Origin: Deltaproteobacteria bacterium | GTDB taxonomy: Bacteria > Bdellovibrionota_C > UBA2361 > SZUA-149 > JAITKM01 | Length of the DNA: 32,075 nt | Assembly (NCBI GenBank): GCA_031278395.1 | Contig: JAITKM010000032.1 | Location: 1-32,075, forward strand | Direction: 5' to 3' | Made by a program: the position numbers and the translations under genes | Shown here: piece after piece, positions 8,608-16,543 of the stretch | Numbering within the stretch: the first letter of the stretch is position 1 | How the letters are laid out: each line of letters begins with the position of its first letter | Notes under the pieces: generated by a model | Databases searched by the model: none | Seen by the model: the letters and a program-made list of their open reading frames with translations, nothing else | Told to the model about the DNA's origin: nothing

Positions 8608-10542
8608 TTACAACTTAAATTGAGCAATAGTCTTTTCTAATTCTTCAGATAGCAAAGCCAAATTATCTGCACTAGCTTTAATCTGGGCGCTACCAGTGGT
8701 ATTTTCTTCTGTAATCTGGCTTACAACATGAACTTGATCCGTAACTTTCTTGGCAATTTGAGAAAACTCAAAAATTGTTTCATTTGAATCCTTAATACTA
8801 TTAGAAATCCCACCAATATTATGCGAAATATCTTTTGTTACAGCTGACTGCTCCTCAATTGCGGCAGCAATATTAGTTACCAGATTATTCACATTATTAA
8901 TAACATTCGTAACCGACTCAACATTATTAACCGCAACATTGGTTGAACTCTGAATATCATTAACTTTACCATGAATATTTCCAGTAGCCGATTCAGTTTC
9001 TTGAGCTAAGTTTTTAATTTCATTAGCTACAACAGCAAAACCTTTACCAGCCGTTCCAGCACGCGCCGCTTCAATTGTCGCATTTAAGGCTAAAATATTA
9101 GTTTGAGCTGAAATATTACTAATCGATTCGGTAACAGTGCTAATTTCCTGAGCTGCCTGACCCAAGTCTTTAATAATACCTTGAGTTTTAGTAGCCTCTT
9201 CCGACGCCTCGGAAGTTACACTTCTGGCATTACTAGAATTACCGGCAATTTCGCCAATTGTCGCAGTCATTTCTTCAGCAGCAGCGCTAATTGTTACAAT
9301 ACTAGAAGAAACACTTTCCAGACTTTTCTGAGCAGTCGTGTATTTGCAGTTCATTTCCTCAATATCCGCGCAAGTTTCGTCCAACTTATTAGTGGCTTCA
9401 GTGTTGCCTTCGAGCATTGAATTTGCCACTGTAGTTAGCTCGGCAGACGACTTATTGATTGTTTCAGCTTGCTCTTTAAGTTTAAAAATTACCCCTCGAA
9501 TATGAGTCACAAAATCAGACATTGAAGTAGCTAATTCGCCTAATTCGTCTTTAGTTTTAATAGCTACTGTTTTAGTTAAATCCCAATTAGTTAATTGATG
9601 GCTGAGAGACGTTAAAGATTTAAGCGGGGTTACTAAAATATAGCGCACCCATAAGATATTAATAATAGTAAACAACATAATTATAACAGCGCAAACTATA
9701 ATTGATAATTTAAAAATTTCAAACAAGGTTTTATCACGTTCGGCAGTTGAGACTGCTGAAAACGACATACCTATAATTTTACCATTAATATCTAGGATTG
9801 GGTTATAAACACTGTTATAATTTTGATTATTAATATTTATGCGCATACTTAAGCTTTCCCCATTTTCCAAAACACTGCGCAAAATAGCCTGATCTTCCAT
9901 TTTAGTACCTTTAAGACTTTTTCCGTCTTTATCTTTTATAGTTGAGGCATAGATCATATCTCCTAGAAAACTGGTCGTCTCAATGCTTAATTTTTCTCTA
10001 ATAGAATTTGCAAAATTATTATCCGAAAAGATATCCGAACCGGTAATCAGCGCCCCAATAACTACGCCATCCTTAATAATTGGATGTTCCGCATGAATAT
10101 ATAAAAATTCTTGATGCTGGAGAATCCCAACTATATTTATATTACTTAAGCCCCATTTGCCTTCAGTATTAACCTTTAGATTTTCCGCGTTATAGACTTC
10201 GCTTACAATTTTCCCATTAGCATCCATAACAACTACCGTATCAAACTTAGCATCTTTTTTGTGAAATAATTTAGTGATCTCCGTGGTAATTTTATCAGAA
10301 TCATCTTGTTGCAAATAATTTTTTAAATCGGGATTAATAGTAAATTCTAAGGTATGATAACTAGCCGCTGCTATAAAGTCGTTTAATAATGACTGTCTAG
10401 CGTTTAAATTAGACTGCATGGTTTTATTGTAGATTTCTTCTAAATTAGTATCAACCTCCCTAACAATAAACCAAGTTAAGCAAATTGAAGAAATTATCAG
10501 AGAACCTATAATAGAAGGTAATAATTTTGTATTTAGTTTCAT
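8608..10542 (-). CDS. mcp: Methyl-accepting chemotaxis protein
   Basis: A 644-residue transmembrane chemoreceptor. The first membrane helix is at about residues 8-27. A periplasmic sensor of about 250 residues follows, with Cache-like features (VVVMDANGKIVSEVYN, then GALITGSDIF). The second helix is at about 276-300, then a HAMP domain beginning near VTPLKSLTSLSHQL. The long cytoplasmic helical hairpin has the highly conserved tip ISAQTNILALNATIEAARAG and GKGFAVVANEIKNLAQET, which docks CheA and CheW. The ligand cannot be read from sequence. It is transcribed toward the shared terminator at 8520. Its promoter region, which it shares with the divergent sigma-like gene, contains four phased TTACAT motifs. 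It is probably a partner of the CheY at 5760. Confidence 0.94.
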   Translation of the reverse strand: MKLNTKLLPSIIGSLIISSICLTWFIVREVDTNLEEIYNKTMQSNLNARQSLLNDFIAAASYHTLEFTINPDLKNYLQQDDSDKITTEITKLFHKKDAKFDTVVVMDANGKIVSEVYNAENLKVNTEGKWGLSNINIVGILQHQEFLYIHAEHPIIKDGVVIGALITGSDIFSDNNFANSIREKLSIETTSFLGDMIYASTIKDKDGKSLKGTKMEDQAILRSVLENGESLSMRININNQNYNSVYNPILDINGKIIGMSFSAVSTAERDKTLFEIFKLSIIVCAVIIMLFTIINILWVRYILVTPLKSLTSLSHQLTNWDLTKTVAIKTKDELGELATSMSDFVTHIRGVIFKLKEQAETINKSSAELTTVANSMLEGNTEATNKLDETCADIEEMNCKYTTAQKSLESVSSSIVTISAAAEEMTATIGEIAGNSSNARSVTSEASEEATKTQGIIKDLGQAAQEISTVTESISNISAQTNILALNATIEAARAGTAGKGFAVVANEIKNLAQETESATGNIHGKVNDIQSSTNVAVNNVESVTNVINNVNNLVTNIAAAIEEQSAVTKDISHNIGGISNSIKDSNETIFEFSQIAKKVTDQVHVVSQITEENTTGSAQIKASADNLALLSEELEKTIAQFKL

Positions 10543-10698
10543 AAAAATCCATCCTTTTAAAATATTACAGTAAATAATATAACTAACCGCAACCTTGTTA
10601 GATGTTAGAAGCCCAAAAAGGTTTTAAATATTTTTCATAGTATCCGTGTCTTGTGATTACAGCATGTTATGTAGATTCCAACTATTAACTCACTGAAA

Positions 10699-10757
10699 TT
10701 ACATATTTTTTAAAAATGTTACATTTATATTACATTTTTGAAGCATTTTTCTTACAT
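10699..10757. promoter_or_regulatory. Phased TTACAT motifs in a divergent promoter region
   Basis: TTACAT occurs at 10699, 10719, 10730 and 10752. The start-to-start steps of 20, 11 and 22 bases are close to whole helical turns, so the sites would face the same side of the DNA. The second copy lies within the palindrome AAATGT-T-ACATTT (10714-10726). The stretch lies in the 271-base gap between the chemoreceptor (minus) and a sigma-like gene (plus), so one regulator could control both. Inferred only from the pattern. Confidence 0.35.
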
Positions 10758-10813
10758 ATACTGATTAGTGGATGTTCAGGTTGTTAATGTTGTATGTTTT
10801 TTAAAAGGTTAGC

Positions 10814-11644
10814 ATGGTAAAACAAAAAAATAATTCTAAGAAGTCGTCTAAAAATTCTAAACCAAAAGTTAGTTCTAAAACTAAACTAAAAGTTAGTTCT
10901 AAGAAAATAGTTGTCCAAAAAGTAGCTTTAAAAAGTAAAGCTAAAGCTCCTGTTAAAGTTCGCGCTCCAAAAATGACAGCAGCGCAAAAAATTGAAAAAC
11001 TTGTAATTGATAATCGTATTTCAGCCCAAAAGATGGGCTATAGTATTTTAAAACGCTGGAATGTTTATATTGAAAAAGAAGAACTTAATAGCGTTATTGA
11101 TTACGCCTTATGTGATGCTGCAATGCGTTATATTCCTAACAAAGGAGCAAGTTTTTCGACATACTTTTATTATCATCTAAGAGGGCATTTAGTTCGCTTA
11201 GTTGCTGACCTAACTATGGCAAACTCTATATTTATCCAACCAGAAGCTAATACAACTTTAGATTACGATAATGGCGTGATAAATAAATATTATTTCGAAT
11301 CTTCGGATTTAATAGATTCACCAGAATCTACTGTAATTCGAGAAGAAGAATTAACTAATTGTTCCTATTCAATAAATCGTTTAGATAAGTTAGAAAAAGA
11401 AGTCTTAACTAGAATTTATAATAATGAATCTTTAGTAAAAGTTGCTCGTTCTTTGGGATATAGTAGATGTCATATTTCAAGAATCAAAAAAGAAGCCCTT
11501 TTAAAACTAAAAGCGATTTACTCATTTAATGCAACTTTTGGAAAAAATAACAAAATAGTGCCTCTGGATTTTTTTAGAAAAGTTAAAAAAGCAAGAAACA
11601 AGAGTAAAACTATGATTATCGAAGCTAAGCAACTTGTGGGTTAA
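10814..11644 (+). CDS. Sigma-70-family-like protein with Lys/Ser-rich N-terminal extension
   Basis: A 276-residue protein. Residues 1-55 are a strongly basic Lys/Ser-rich segment, probably disordered and DNA-contacting. A sigma region 2-like block follows (ELNSVIDYALCDAAMRYIPN, then GASFSTYFYYHLRGHLVR). Near residues 190-245 there is a clear region 4 helix-turn-helix: LDKLEKEVLTRIYN, then VKVARSLGYSRCHISRIKKE. Regions 1.1 and 3 are missing or very divergent. The layout parallels the sigma-like gene at 7236, so the two may be distant paralogues. It sits about 0.7 kb before the predicted origin and is divergent from the chemoreceptor gene. I see no Shine-Dalgarno except AAAAGG about 5 bases before the ATG. 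An alternative-sigma role is likely but unproven. Confidence 0.68.
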   Translation: MVKQKNNSKKSSKNSKPKVSSKTKLKVSSKKIVVQKVALKSKAKAPVKVRAPKMTAAQKIEKLVIDNRISAQKMGYSILKRWNVYIEKEELNSVIDYALCDAAMRYIPNKGASFSTYFYYHLRGHLVRLVADLTMANSIFIQPEANTTLDYDNGVINKYYFESSDLIDSPESTVIREEELTNCSYSINRLDKLEKEVLTRIYNNESLVKVARSLGYSRCHISRIKKEALLKLKAIYSFNATFGKNNKIVPLDFFRKVKKARNKSKTMIIEAKQLVG

Positions 11645-11688
11645 CTAACTTACATTAAACTATTACAAAAAGTTAAACAAAATAAATC

Positions 11689-11718
11689 ACTTATAAACTA
11701 AATAATTAGTTTATAAGT
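11689..11718. terminator. Perfect 13-base AT-rich hairpin after the sigma-like gene
   Basis: ACTTATAAACTAA and TTAGTTTATAAGT form a perfect inverted repeat around a 4-base loop, 45 bases downstream of the sigma-like stop codon. The + strand downstream of it is an A-rich run rather than T, so it is not a textbook + strand terminator. It could instead be an operator or an RNA-stabilising hairpin. Its position between two genes favours a 3'-end role. Confidence 0.4.
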
Positions 11719-11758
11719 AAAAAATAAAAAATAATATTTTCTGTCAAATAAAAAAATC

Positions 11759-11786
11759 TTGTCTAAAGACTTCTTTTGTGCATAAT
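11759..11786 (+). promoter_or_regulatory. Candidate sigma-70 promoter of the MerR-like gene
   Basis: TTGTCT (11759-11764) and CATAAT (11781-11786) are separated by 16 bases. Transcription starting near 11793 would begin downstream of the possible TTG and ATG starts at 11776 and 11785. This supports translation from the ATG at 11857. Confidence 0.4.
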
Positions 11787-11856
11787 GCGCCCAACCTATT
11801 TAGGCTATTACATAAAGTATAAAAAATATCAGGGCAAAAATTTTAAATTTTTAATT

Positions 11857-12378
11857 ATGGAACAAGAAGAATTTCAATTAGGGCTTACTCAAAATAAAGT
11901 CACAGCAATTAACCGAGAATATACAGCCAAAGAAGTTCAAGCTATTCTAAGAACTATTAATGGACAAACAGAAAAAATCGGTTTGGCATTATTAAATTAT
12001 TACGCAAGAACAGACTTAGTTACAGCAACAGGTAGAACTACACATCGCGGAAGAAATAAATACAGTTACTCTGATATTATTCTTTTATCATGGCTTTTTA
12101 GAATGAAAAAAGAAGGATTGCCAGTTAATAGATTTCGTCGCGGTATTTCTTATCTTAGGAAAAGACTTCCAAAATTAAATACCTGTCATAAAGACATGGT
12201 TATGCTAACTGACGGCAAAAACCTATTTATTAAAAATAAAATCGAAGAAAAAGCTGACATTGCAGAAGTTTTAACAGGTCCTGAAGCAGGTCAATATGTT
12301 TGGGCTTATTGCATAGGAAACTTAATTGATGAAGTTGATAAAGTTATTTATAACCGCATCTTAAGAATTGCCGCGTAA
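11857..12378 (+). CDS. MerR-like winged-helix DNA-binding protein
   Basis: About 173 residues from the preferred ATG (MEQEEFQLG). Longer versions from 11785 (ATG) or 11776 (TTG) add a basic tail that overlaps the candidate promoter. The central part, RNKYSYSDIILLSWLFRMKK followed by EGLPVNRFRRGISYLRKRLP, matches the second half of the MerR-type DNA-binding domain (tyrosine, then a D-x-x-x-L helix, then KxGxxxxxIRxxxxxL). The C-terminal half, with TDGKNLFIKN and a helical GPEAGQYVWAYCIGNLIDEV, probably dimerises. No cysteine-based effector site is obvious. It is the last gene before the predicted origin. Whether it acts there or on nearby genes is unknown. Confidence 0.6.
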   Translation: MEQEEFQLGLTQNKVTAINREYTAKEVQAILRTINGQTEKIGLALLNYYARTDLVTATGRTTHRGRNKYSYSDIILLSWLFRMKKEGLPVNRFRRGISYLRKRLPKLNTCHKDMVMLTDGKNLFIKNKIEEKADIAEVLTGPEAGQYVWAYCIGNLIDEVDKVIYNRILRIAA

Positions 12379-13035
12379 AAACTAACTCATCACAGAGATT
12401 TTATAACCTCTATAAAATCTTTTTATCTACAAATTAGTGTAAAAATAAATATAGAAACATCCTAGATTTATTAAAATATAATCATGTTGATAAGTGGTAA
12501 TTTTTTAATATAAAATATTAAATATTTTTAATAAGTTATATAATTTAAATTAGGTTTTTTAAAACTATTAACAAGTTATACACATATTGAAAAAACTAAA
12601 GAAAATTTAAGACTAAAATTTGTTTAATTAAAAAAATCCAAATCAAAAGCAATTTGTGAATAAGATATGAATAAGTTGTTTATAAGTTGTTAGTTGCTTG
12701 TTGAAAAATCAAGCAAAAATAAACATATCAAATTTAATCAAGTTTATAACTACTAAGTTGTAACAAACATATCCACATTATAAATAACCTAAAAGTTGAT
12801 ATCTATAACAATCTATCAACATAAGATTTTAACTGTTTTAAGATAGTTATTAAAGTTATTCTGGTTATCAACAAGCCTACTAGCTACTATTACAAAATTT
12901 TATATATTTAATAGAATTGTTTGGATGGCTTTTTTAATCTTTTGGATTTTAGTAAATAACTCTAACTTAATTTTTATCAACGAATTAATACTAAAATATT
13001 CGTTGATAAAAAAATATTTTTTTAAATTCTAAAAT
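12379..13035. other. oriC: Probable chromosomal replication origin (oriC)
   Basis: This is about 650 gene-free, very AT-rich bases directly upstream of dnaN-recF. DnaA-box-like 9-mers are TTATCAACA at 12485-12493 (minus) and 12865-12873 (plus), TTATACACA at 12576-12584 (plus), and TTATTCACA at 12655-12663 (minus). One-mismatch forms lie at 12699-12707 (minus), 12769-12777 (plus) and 12813-12821 (plus). TTATCAACG occurs at 12974-12982 (plus) and 13001-13009 (minus). The stretch 12498-12567 is almost pure A/T and could be the unwinding element. ATAAGTTGTT is repeated at 12671 and 12682, 11 bases apart. Sampled C/G ratios on same-strand genes reverse across it (metF C>G, dnaN G>C). No dnaA gene is in the window. 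Confidence 0.65.
12971..13012. repeat. Perfect 15-base inverted repeat containing two DnaA-box-like sites
   Basis: TTTTTATCAACGAAT (12971-12985) and its exact reverse complement (12998-13012) flank a 12-base spacer. Each arm contains TTATCAACG, one base from TTATCAACA. It is immediately upstream of the dnaN promoter, so bound DnaA could autoregulate dnaN or mark the origin edge. It could also act as a transcription barrier. Confidence 0.75.
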
Positions 13036-13064
13036 TTGATTTTAGTAAAAATTAACTCTATAGT
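13036..13064 (+). promoter_or_regulatory. Candidate dnaN-recF promoter
   Basis: TTGATT (13036-13041) and TATAGT (13059-13064) have an ideal 17-base spacer. The predicted transcript start near 13071 leaves a leader of about 48 bases before the dnaN ATG. Confidence 0.6.
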
Positions 13065-13118
13065 CCCGCAGCAAAAAATATTGTTTTATTAATTTAAAAA
13101 TTTTAAAGGGTGATTTTT

Positions 13119-14270
13119 ATGAAATTTTCTGTTGAACAAGCCGCGCTAGTTAATGTTTTATCACTTTGCTGTTCTATTGCGGATCGTAAACACACTATGC
13201 CAATTTTAGCTAATGTAAAATTATTAGCCGAGGATAATAAATTAAAAATCTCTTCAACTGACCTTGAAATTAGTCTTTATGCTGAAATTCAAGCTGAGGT
13301 AATTAAACCAGGAAGTGTGGCTGTGCCAGCCAAAGTATTTTTTGAAATAGTTCGACTTTTAGATGAAGAGCGAGTTGAGTTTAATTTAGACGAAAGTCGA
13401 CTTGTGGTTTCGTGTGGTGAATCAAATTACAAAATAGTGATTACTAGCGCCTTAGAGTTTCCAAGTCTAACTGGCGTCGAAATAAAAAATCCAGTCTTGG
13501 TTGATTCAGATAAACTTTACGAAATGTTTAATAAAACTTTGTTTTCAATTTGTTCAGATGAATCGCGTTATAATATTAATGGGTTGTTTATTGAAACCTT
13601 GGAAAATAATATTGGGCAGTCAAAATCTGGTATTCGTTTAGTTTCCACTGATGGACATAGAATTTCAATTATCGAACGTCCAGCGGATGGTTTTTCTTTA
13701 AAAAAAGGAATTTTAGTTCCTAAAAAAGGTATTAGTGAATTAATAAAATTTTTAGCTAACTCAGAAAGTAACTCCGCCCAGGTTGAAGTTGTTGATGGAT
13801 ATTTTACAATCAAAAGCGGTGAGATTGTTTTAGGGGTTAGATTAAGCGACGGAGTATTTCCAAATTATAAACAGGTTTTGCCAAAGAATAAAACCACCAC
13901 CATTACACTGGCTTGTGAGGATTTTATTAGCGCTGTTAAAAAAGTTTCAATTGTTACTACAGAAATGTCAAAATCAATTGTTTTTAAGCTAAAAAGTGGT
14001 GTTTTAGAGCTATTTGCCAGCAGCCAAGAAAATGGTGAAGCTAAAGCTAAGTTAAATAATATTACCCAATCCGGCGAAGATGTTCTTACTAGTTTTAGCG
14101 CTAGGTATTTACTAGAATTACTAAGCATTTTTAATGAAAAAGATGAAGAGGTAATTTTAAATTTAGATGGCGGCGAGGGACCATGTAGTTTTTCTTTTAA
14201 GTCAGACGAAAATTATAACTGTATAATTATGCCAATGAGAATTTCTGAAAATATTAAGCAAGCGGCTTAA
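13119..14270 (+). CDS. dnaN: DNA polymerase III beta subunit (sliding clamp)
   Basis: A 383-residue clamp that dimerises around DNA and tethers polymerase III and repair proteins. Recognisable segments are the N-terminal KFSVEQAALVNVL, HTMPILANVKL, LEISLYAEI, RYNINGLFIE, LVSTDGHRISI, VRLSDGVFPNYKQVLP and the C-terminal CSFSFKSDENYNCIIMPMRI, which ends in the usual PMR motif of the partner-binding pocket. The start is ATG at 13119, placed 8 bases after AAAGGG. A GTG at 13110 overlaps that ribosome-binding site and is rejected. It stands 1 base before recF, forming a classic origin-proximal dnaN-recF operon. dnaA is not adjacent. Confidence 0.97.
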   Translation: MKFSVEQAALVNVLSLCCSIADRKHTMPILANVKLLAEDNKLKISSTDLEISLYAEIQAEVIKPGSVAVPAKVFFEIVRLLDEERVEFNLDESRLVVSCGESNYKIVITSALEFPSLTGVEIKNPVLVDSDKLYEMFNKTLFSICSDESRYNINGLFIETLENNIGQSKSGIRLVSTDGHRISIIERPADGFSLKKGILVPKKGISELIKFLANSESNSAQVEVVDGYFTIKSGEIVLGVRLSDGVFPNYKQVLPKNKTTTITLACEDFISAVKKVSIVTTEMSKSIVFKLKSGVLELFASSQENGEAKAKLNNITQSGEDVLTSFSARYLLELLSIFNEKDEEVILNLDGGEGPCSFSFKSDENYNCIIMPMRISENIKQAA

Positions 14271-14271
14271 T

Positions 14272-15438
14272 ATGTTAATCAAACAAATTACACTTTATAA
14301 TTTTAGGGGTTTGGAGAATCAAACTATTGAATTTTCAAAAAGAATTTCAATAGTTTGTGGTAAAAATGGGCAAGGCAAAACATCATTACTTGAAGCAATT
14401 TACTTATTATCGCAAGCTAAAAGTTTTAGGAGCTCAAAATTAAAGGAATTGTTATCTTGGGCTGCTGCAGATGGGGTATTAGAAGTTAGCGGTCTAATTG
14501 AAACAATCTTGGGTAGTAAAAAAATCAAATATCAGTTAGTAAAAAACAAAAAGAAAATTTTAATCAATGACAAAAATATCATAAATGCTAATGAATTTTA
14601 TGGACAATTTCAAGCCTTAGAATTTACCCCAAACGACACACGGTTAGTTAGTGAAGGTTCGCTAGTTAGAAGGCAATTTATTGATCGCCTAATTGCAATG
14701 ATTGATAATTCTTTTGTGAGTGAAAGTTTAAATTATAATCTTGCCCTAAAAAACAGAAATGCCTTAATTTTGGAGAGTCTTAAAAATAAATGGAAGGCTG
14801 GGGATTTAGTAAAGCTGACCGCAATCTGGGATATGGCTTTAATTGAAAATGGGTTAAAAATTTCTCAAAAAAGGCAGAATTTTATTCAACAATTTCAGGT
14901 CTTATTTGCTAATGTATATAGTTTGTTGGTAGGTAAAACAGCTGAGCTGGTTGTAATTAAATATCAGGGTAAATTTTTTAATAATTCTAATAGTCAGTTA
15001 CAAAGTGTAGCTGAATTATCTAAAAAATATAATGAGTGTTTAGCTCAAGATCAAAAGTATCAAACTACTATTTTTGGCGTGCATCGCGACAAGTTAGATA
15101 TTTTTATAAAATGCGGTAATGGGGATTTTCAGTTAACTAAAGTTGCGGCTTCGCAGGGACAGAAAAAATCTATTGCGCTAGCTTTAAAAATATCAGCCAT
15201 GCACTTTTTGCAGGAGCAAAACTCTGATGGAGAACTTCCAGTTCTTTTACTGGATGATGTTGAGTCAGAACTAGATTCTATAAGAAAACAAGCGCTTTAC
15301 GAAATAATACTTAATACTAAAAATCAAATCTTTATTTCTACTACAGAAAAATACGACTGGCTAAACAATATCTTAGCAGAAGCTGAGGTAATAAGAATAG
15401 AAGAAGGAAAATCGTGTTTATATAATAACGACTGTTGA
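14272..15438 (+). CDS. recF: DNA replication and repair protein RecF
   Basis: A 388-residue SMC-like ABC ATPase that loads RecA at single-strand gaps with RecO and RecR. The N-terminus ITLYNFRGLENQTIEF is typical. Walker A is GKNGQGKTS near residues 30-38, the ABC signature lies in KVAASQGQKKSIALALKIS, and Walker B with the D-loop is VLLLDDVESELD. FGVHRDKLDIFI is a RecF-specific segment. The length is close to the normal 360-375. The ATG follows the dnaN stop after one base, so translation is probably coupled. gyrB, which often follows recF, is absent here. Confidence 0.96.
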   Translation: MLIKQITLYNFRGLENQTIEFSKRISIVCGKNGQGKTSLLEAIYLLSQAKSFRSSKLKELLSWAAADGVLEVSGLIETILGSKKIKYQLVKNKKKILINDKNIINANEFYGQFQALEFTPNDTRLVSEGSLVRRQFIDRLIAMIDNSFVSESLNYNLALKNRNALILESLKNKWKAGDLVKLTAIWDMALIENGLKISQKRQNFIQQFQVLFANVYSLLVGKTAELVVIKYQGKFFNNSNSQLQSVAELSKKYNECLAQDQKYQTTIFGVHRDKLDIFIKCGNGDFQLTKVAASQGQKKSIALALKISAMHFLQEQNSDGELPVLLLDDVESELDSIRKQALYEIILNTKNQIFISTTEKYDWLNNILAEAEVIRIEEGKSCLYNNDC

Positions 15439-15537
15439 GCTTGTTATTTAATATTTAGTCAAGGTATTCTTTTCGTGGAGCCAAACAACGCCTAGTGATA
15501 GATAAAAGAGACTCAATAATTATATTTCTCTATTTAA

Positions 15538-15993
15538 TCACACATCCTTAGACATCCAAAACTCTCGATAAGAGGAGTAACCCTTGATGTATTTTGTATT
15601 TGTAGGTTTAGTTTTGCTAGTATTACGGCTATCTAATAATTCTATAACCTTGTTTTCCTCAATTGAATTACTAGCTAAACGATTTACCACTAAAGCTATA
15701 GTGTTACTAGTTAATTGGATACCCTTATTATTAAAGCTTACTTCAACAGAATAGTTATTTGTCAACTTATTAGAATTTATAGATTTATTATAAATTCTAT
15801 TTTCTTTAATATTTAAAACTGTTCCAATAAGTTGTCCTTTATAAGTTACAGGAGTTCCAGATTTAATACCATTCACATTAGATAAACTAACTTGCACAAC
15901 TTGTTTTTCAATTTCAACTTGCGAAATTTCTACTAGTTTATCTTCTGGAGCGAACTGAGTAACTAAAGCTACCAATAAATATAATCCAAACAT
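15538..15993 (-). CDS. Small exported MCE/MlaD-like protein
   Basis: 151 residues. The N-terminus (MFGLYLLVALVTQFA) is a short hydrophobic signal or anchor. Residues 35-105 resemble one MCE domain: VSLSNVNGIKSGTPVTYKGQ then LIGTVLNI matches the consensus of a beta strand, GxxxGxxVxxxGxxxGxV. A later segment (GIQLTSNTIALVVNRLA) fits the end of the domain. MCE proteins bind lipids between inner and outer membrane (MlaD, PqiB, YebT). This one is shorter than MlaD (about 180) and lacks a long C-terminal helix. No mlaE or mlaF is nearby. It converges with recF and is divergent from the pilB-like gene. Confidence 0.5.
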   Translation of the reverse strand: MFGLYLLVALVTQFAPEDKLVEISQVEIEKQVVQVSLSNVNGIKSGTPVTYKGQLIGTVLNIKENRIYNKSINSNKLTNNYSVEVSFNNKGIQLTSNTIALVVNRLASNSIEENKVIELLDSRNTSKTKPTNTKYIKGYSSYREFWMSKDV

Positions 15994-16543
15994 AAAACTA
16001 ATTTTTAAAATTACTAAACTAACTATAATTAAATAAATGTAATTAATATTATCTGTAGTTAACTAAAATTTAATTACAACATAATATTAAATACGTGCTA
16101 AATTTAAAAAAACTTTAGCGCCTATTTAAATAGTTCTTCTTTTAGATATAGTTGTTTAGCTAATGGTAACAGAAAATATTAGTAAAATAATCATTCTAAT
16201 ACCCCCAAACAGTCGTCGGCTATACATGATTTTTTTGTTTAGTAAAAGAGTTTTTTTTTAATAACCTGAAACAAAATTAAAAAATTAACGATATATAAAA
16301 CTTTTTAAAAATAAAACATTATTAATTTTAATATATTACCAAGTAAAAATTTGGATTAGTTTCTATTTAGTTTAACAAATAAAAACTTTAAGTTTATGAA
16401 AATATCTTTATAAGATTTAAAGATTAAACTATGCCAAAACTTGCTTTAAATCAGAAAAATTTTAATTTTTTAAATGTAATATTTTTGTAACTTACGAGTT
16501 TCAATCTGCTTTAATAAGAAATTTTTAGTAATCGTCAAAAAGC
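15994..16543. other. AT-rich divergent intergenic region
   Basis: These 550 bases lie between the MCE-like gene (minus) and the PilB/GspE gene (plus). The region is strongly AT-rich with a slightly GC-richer island near 16200-16225. I see no ORF of note, no tRNA-like cloverleaf, and no clear terminator or convincing promoter pair. It must hold promoters for both flanking genes. Confidence 0.6.
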
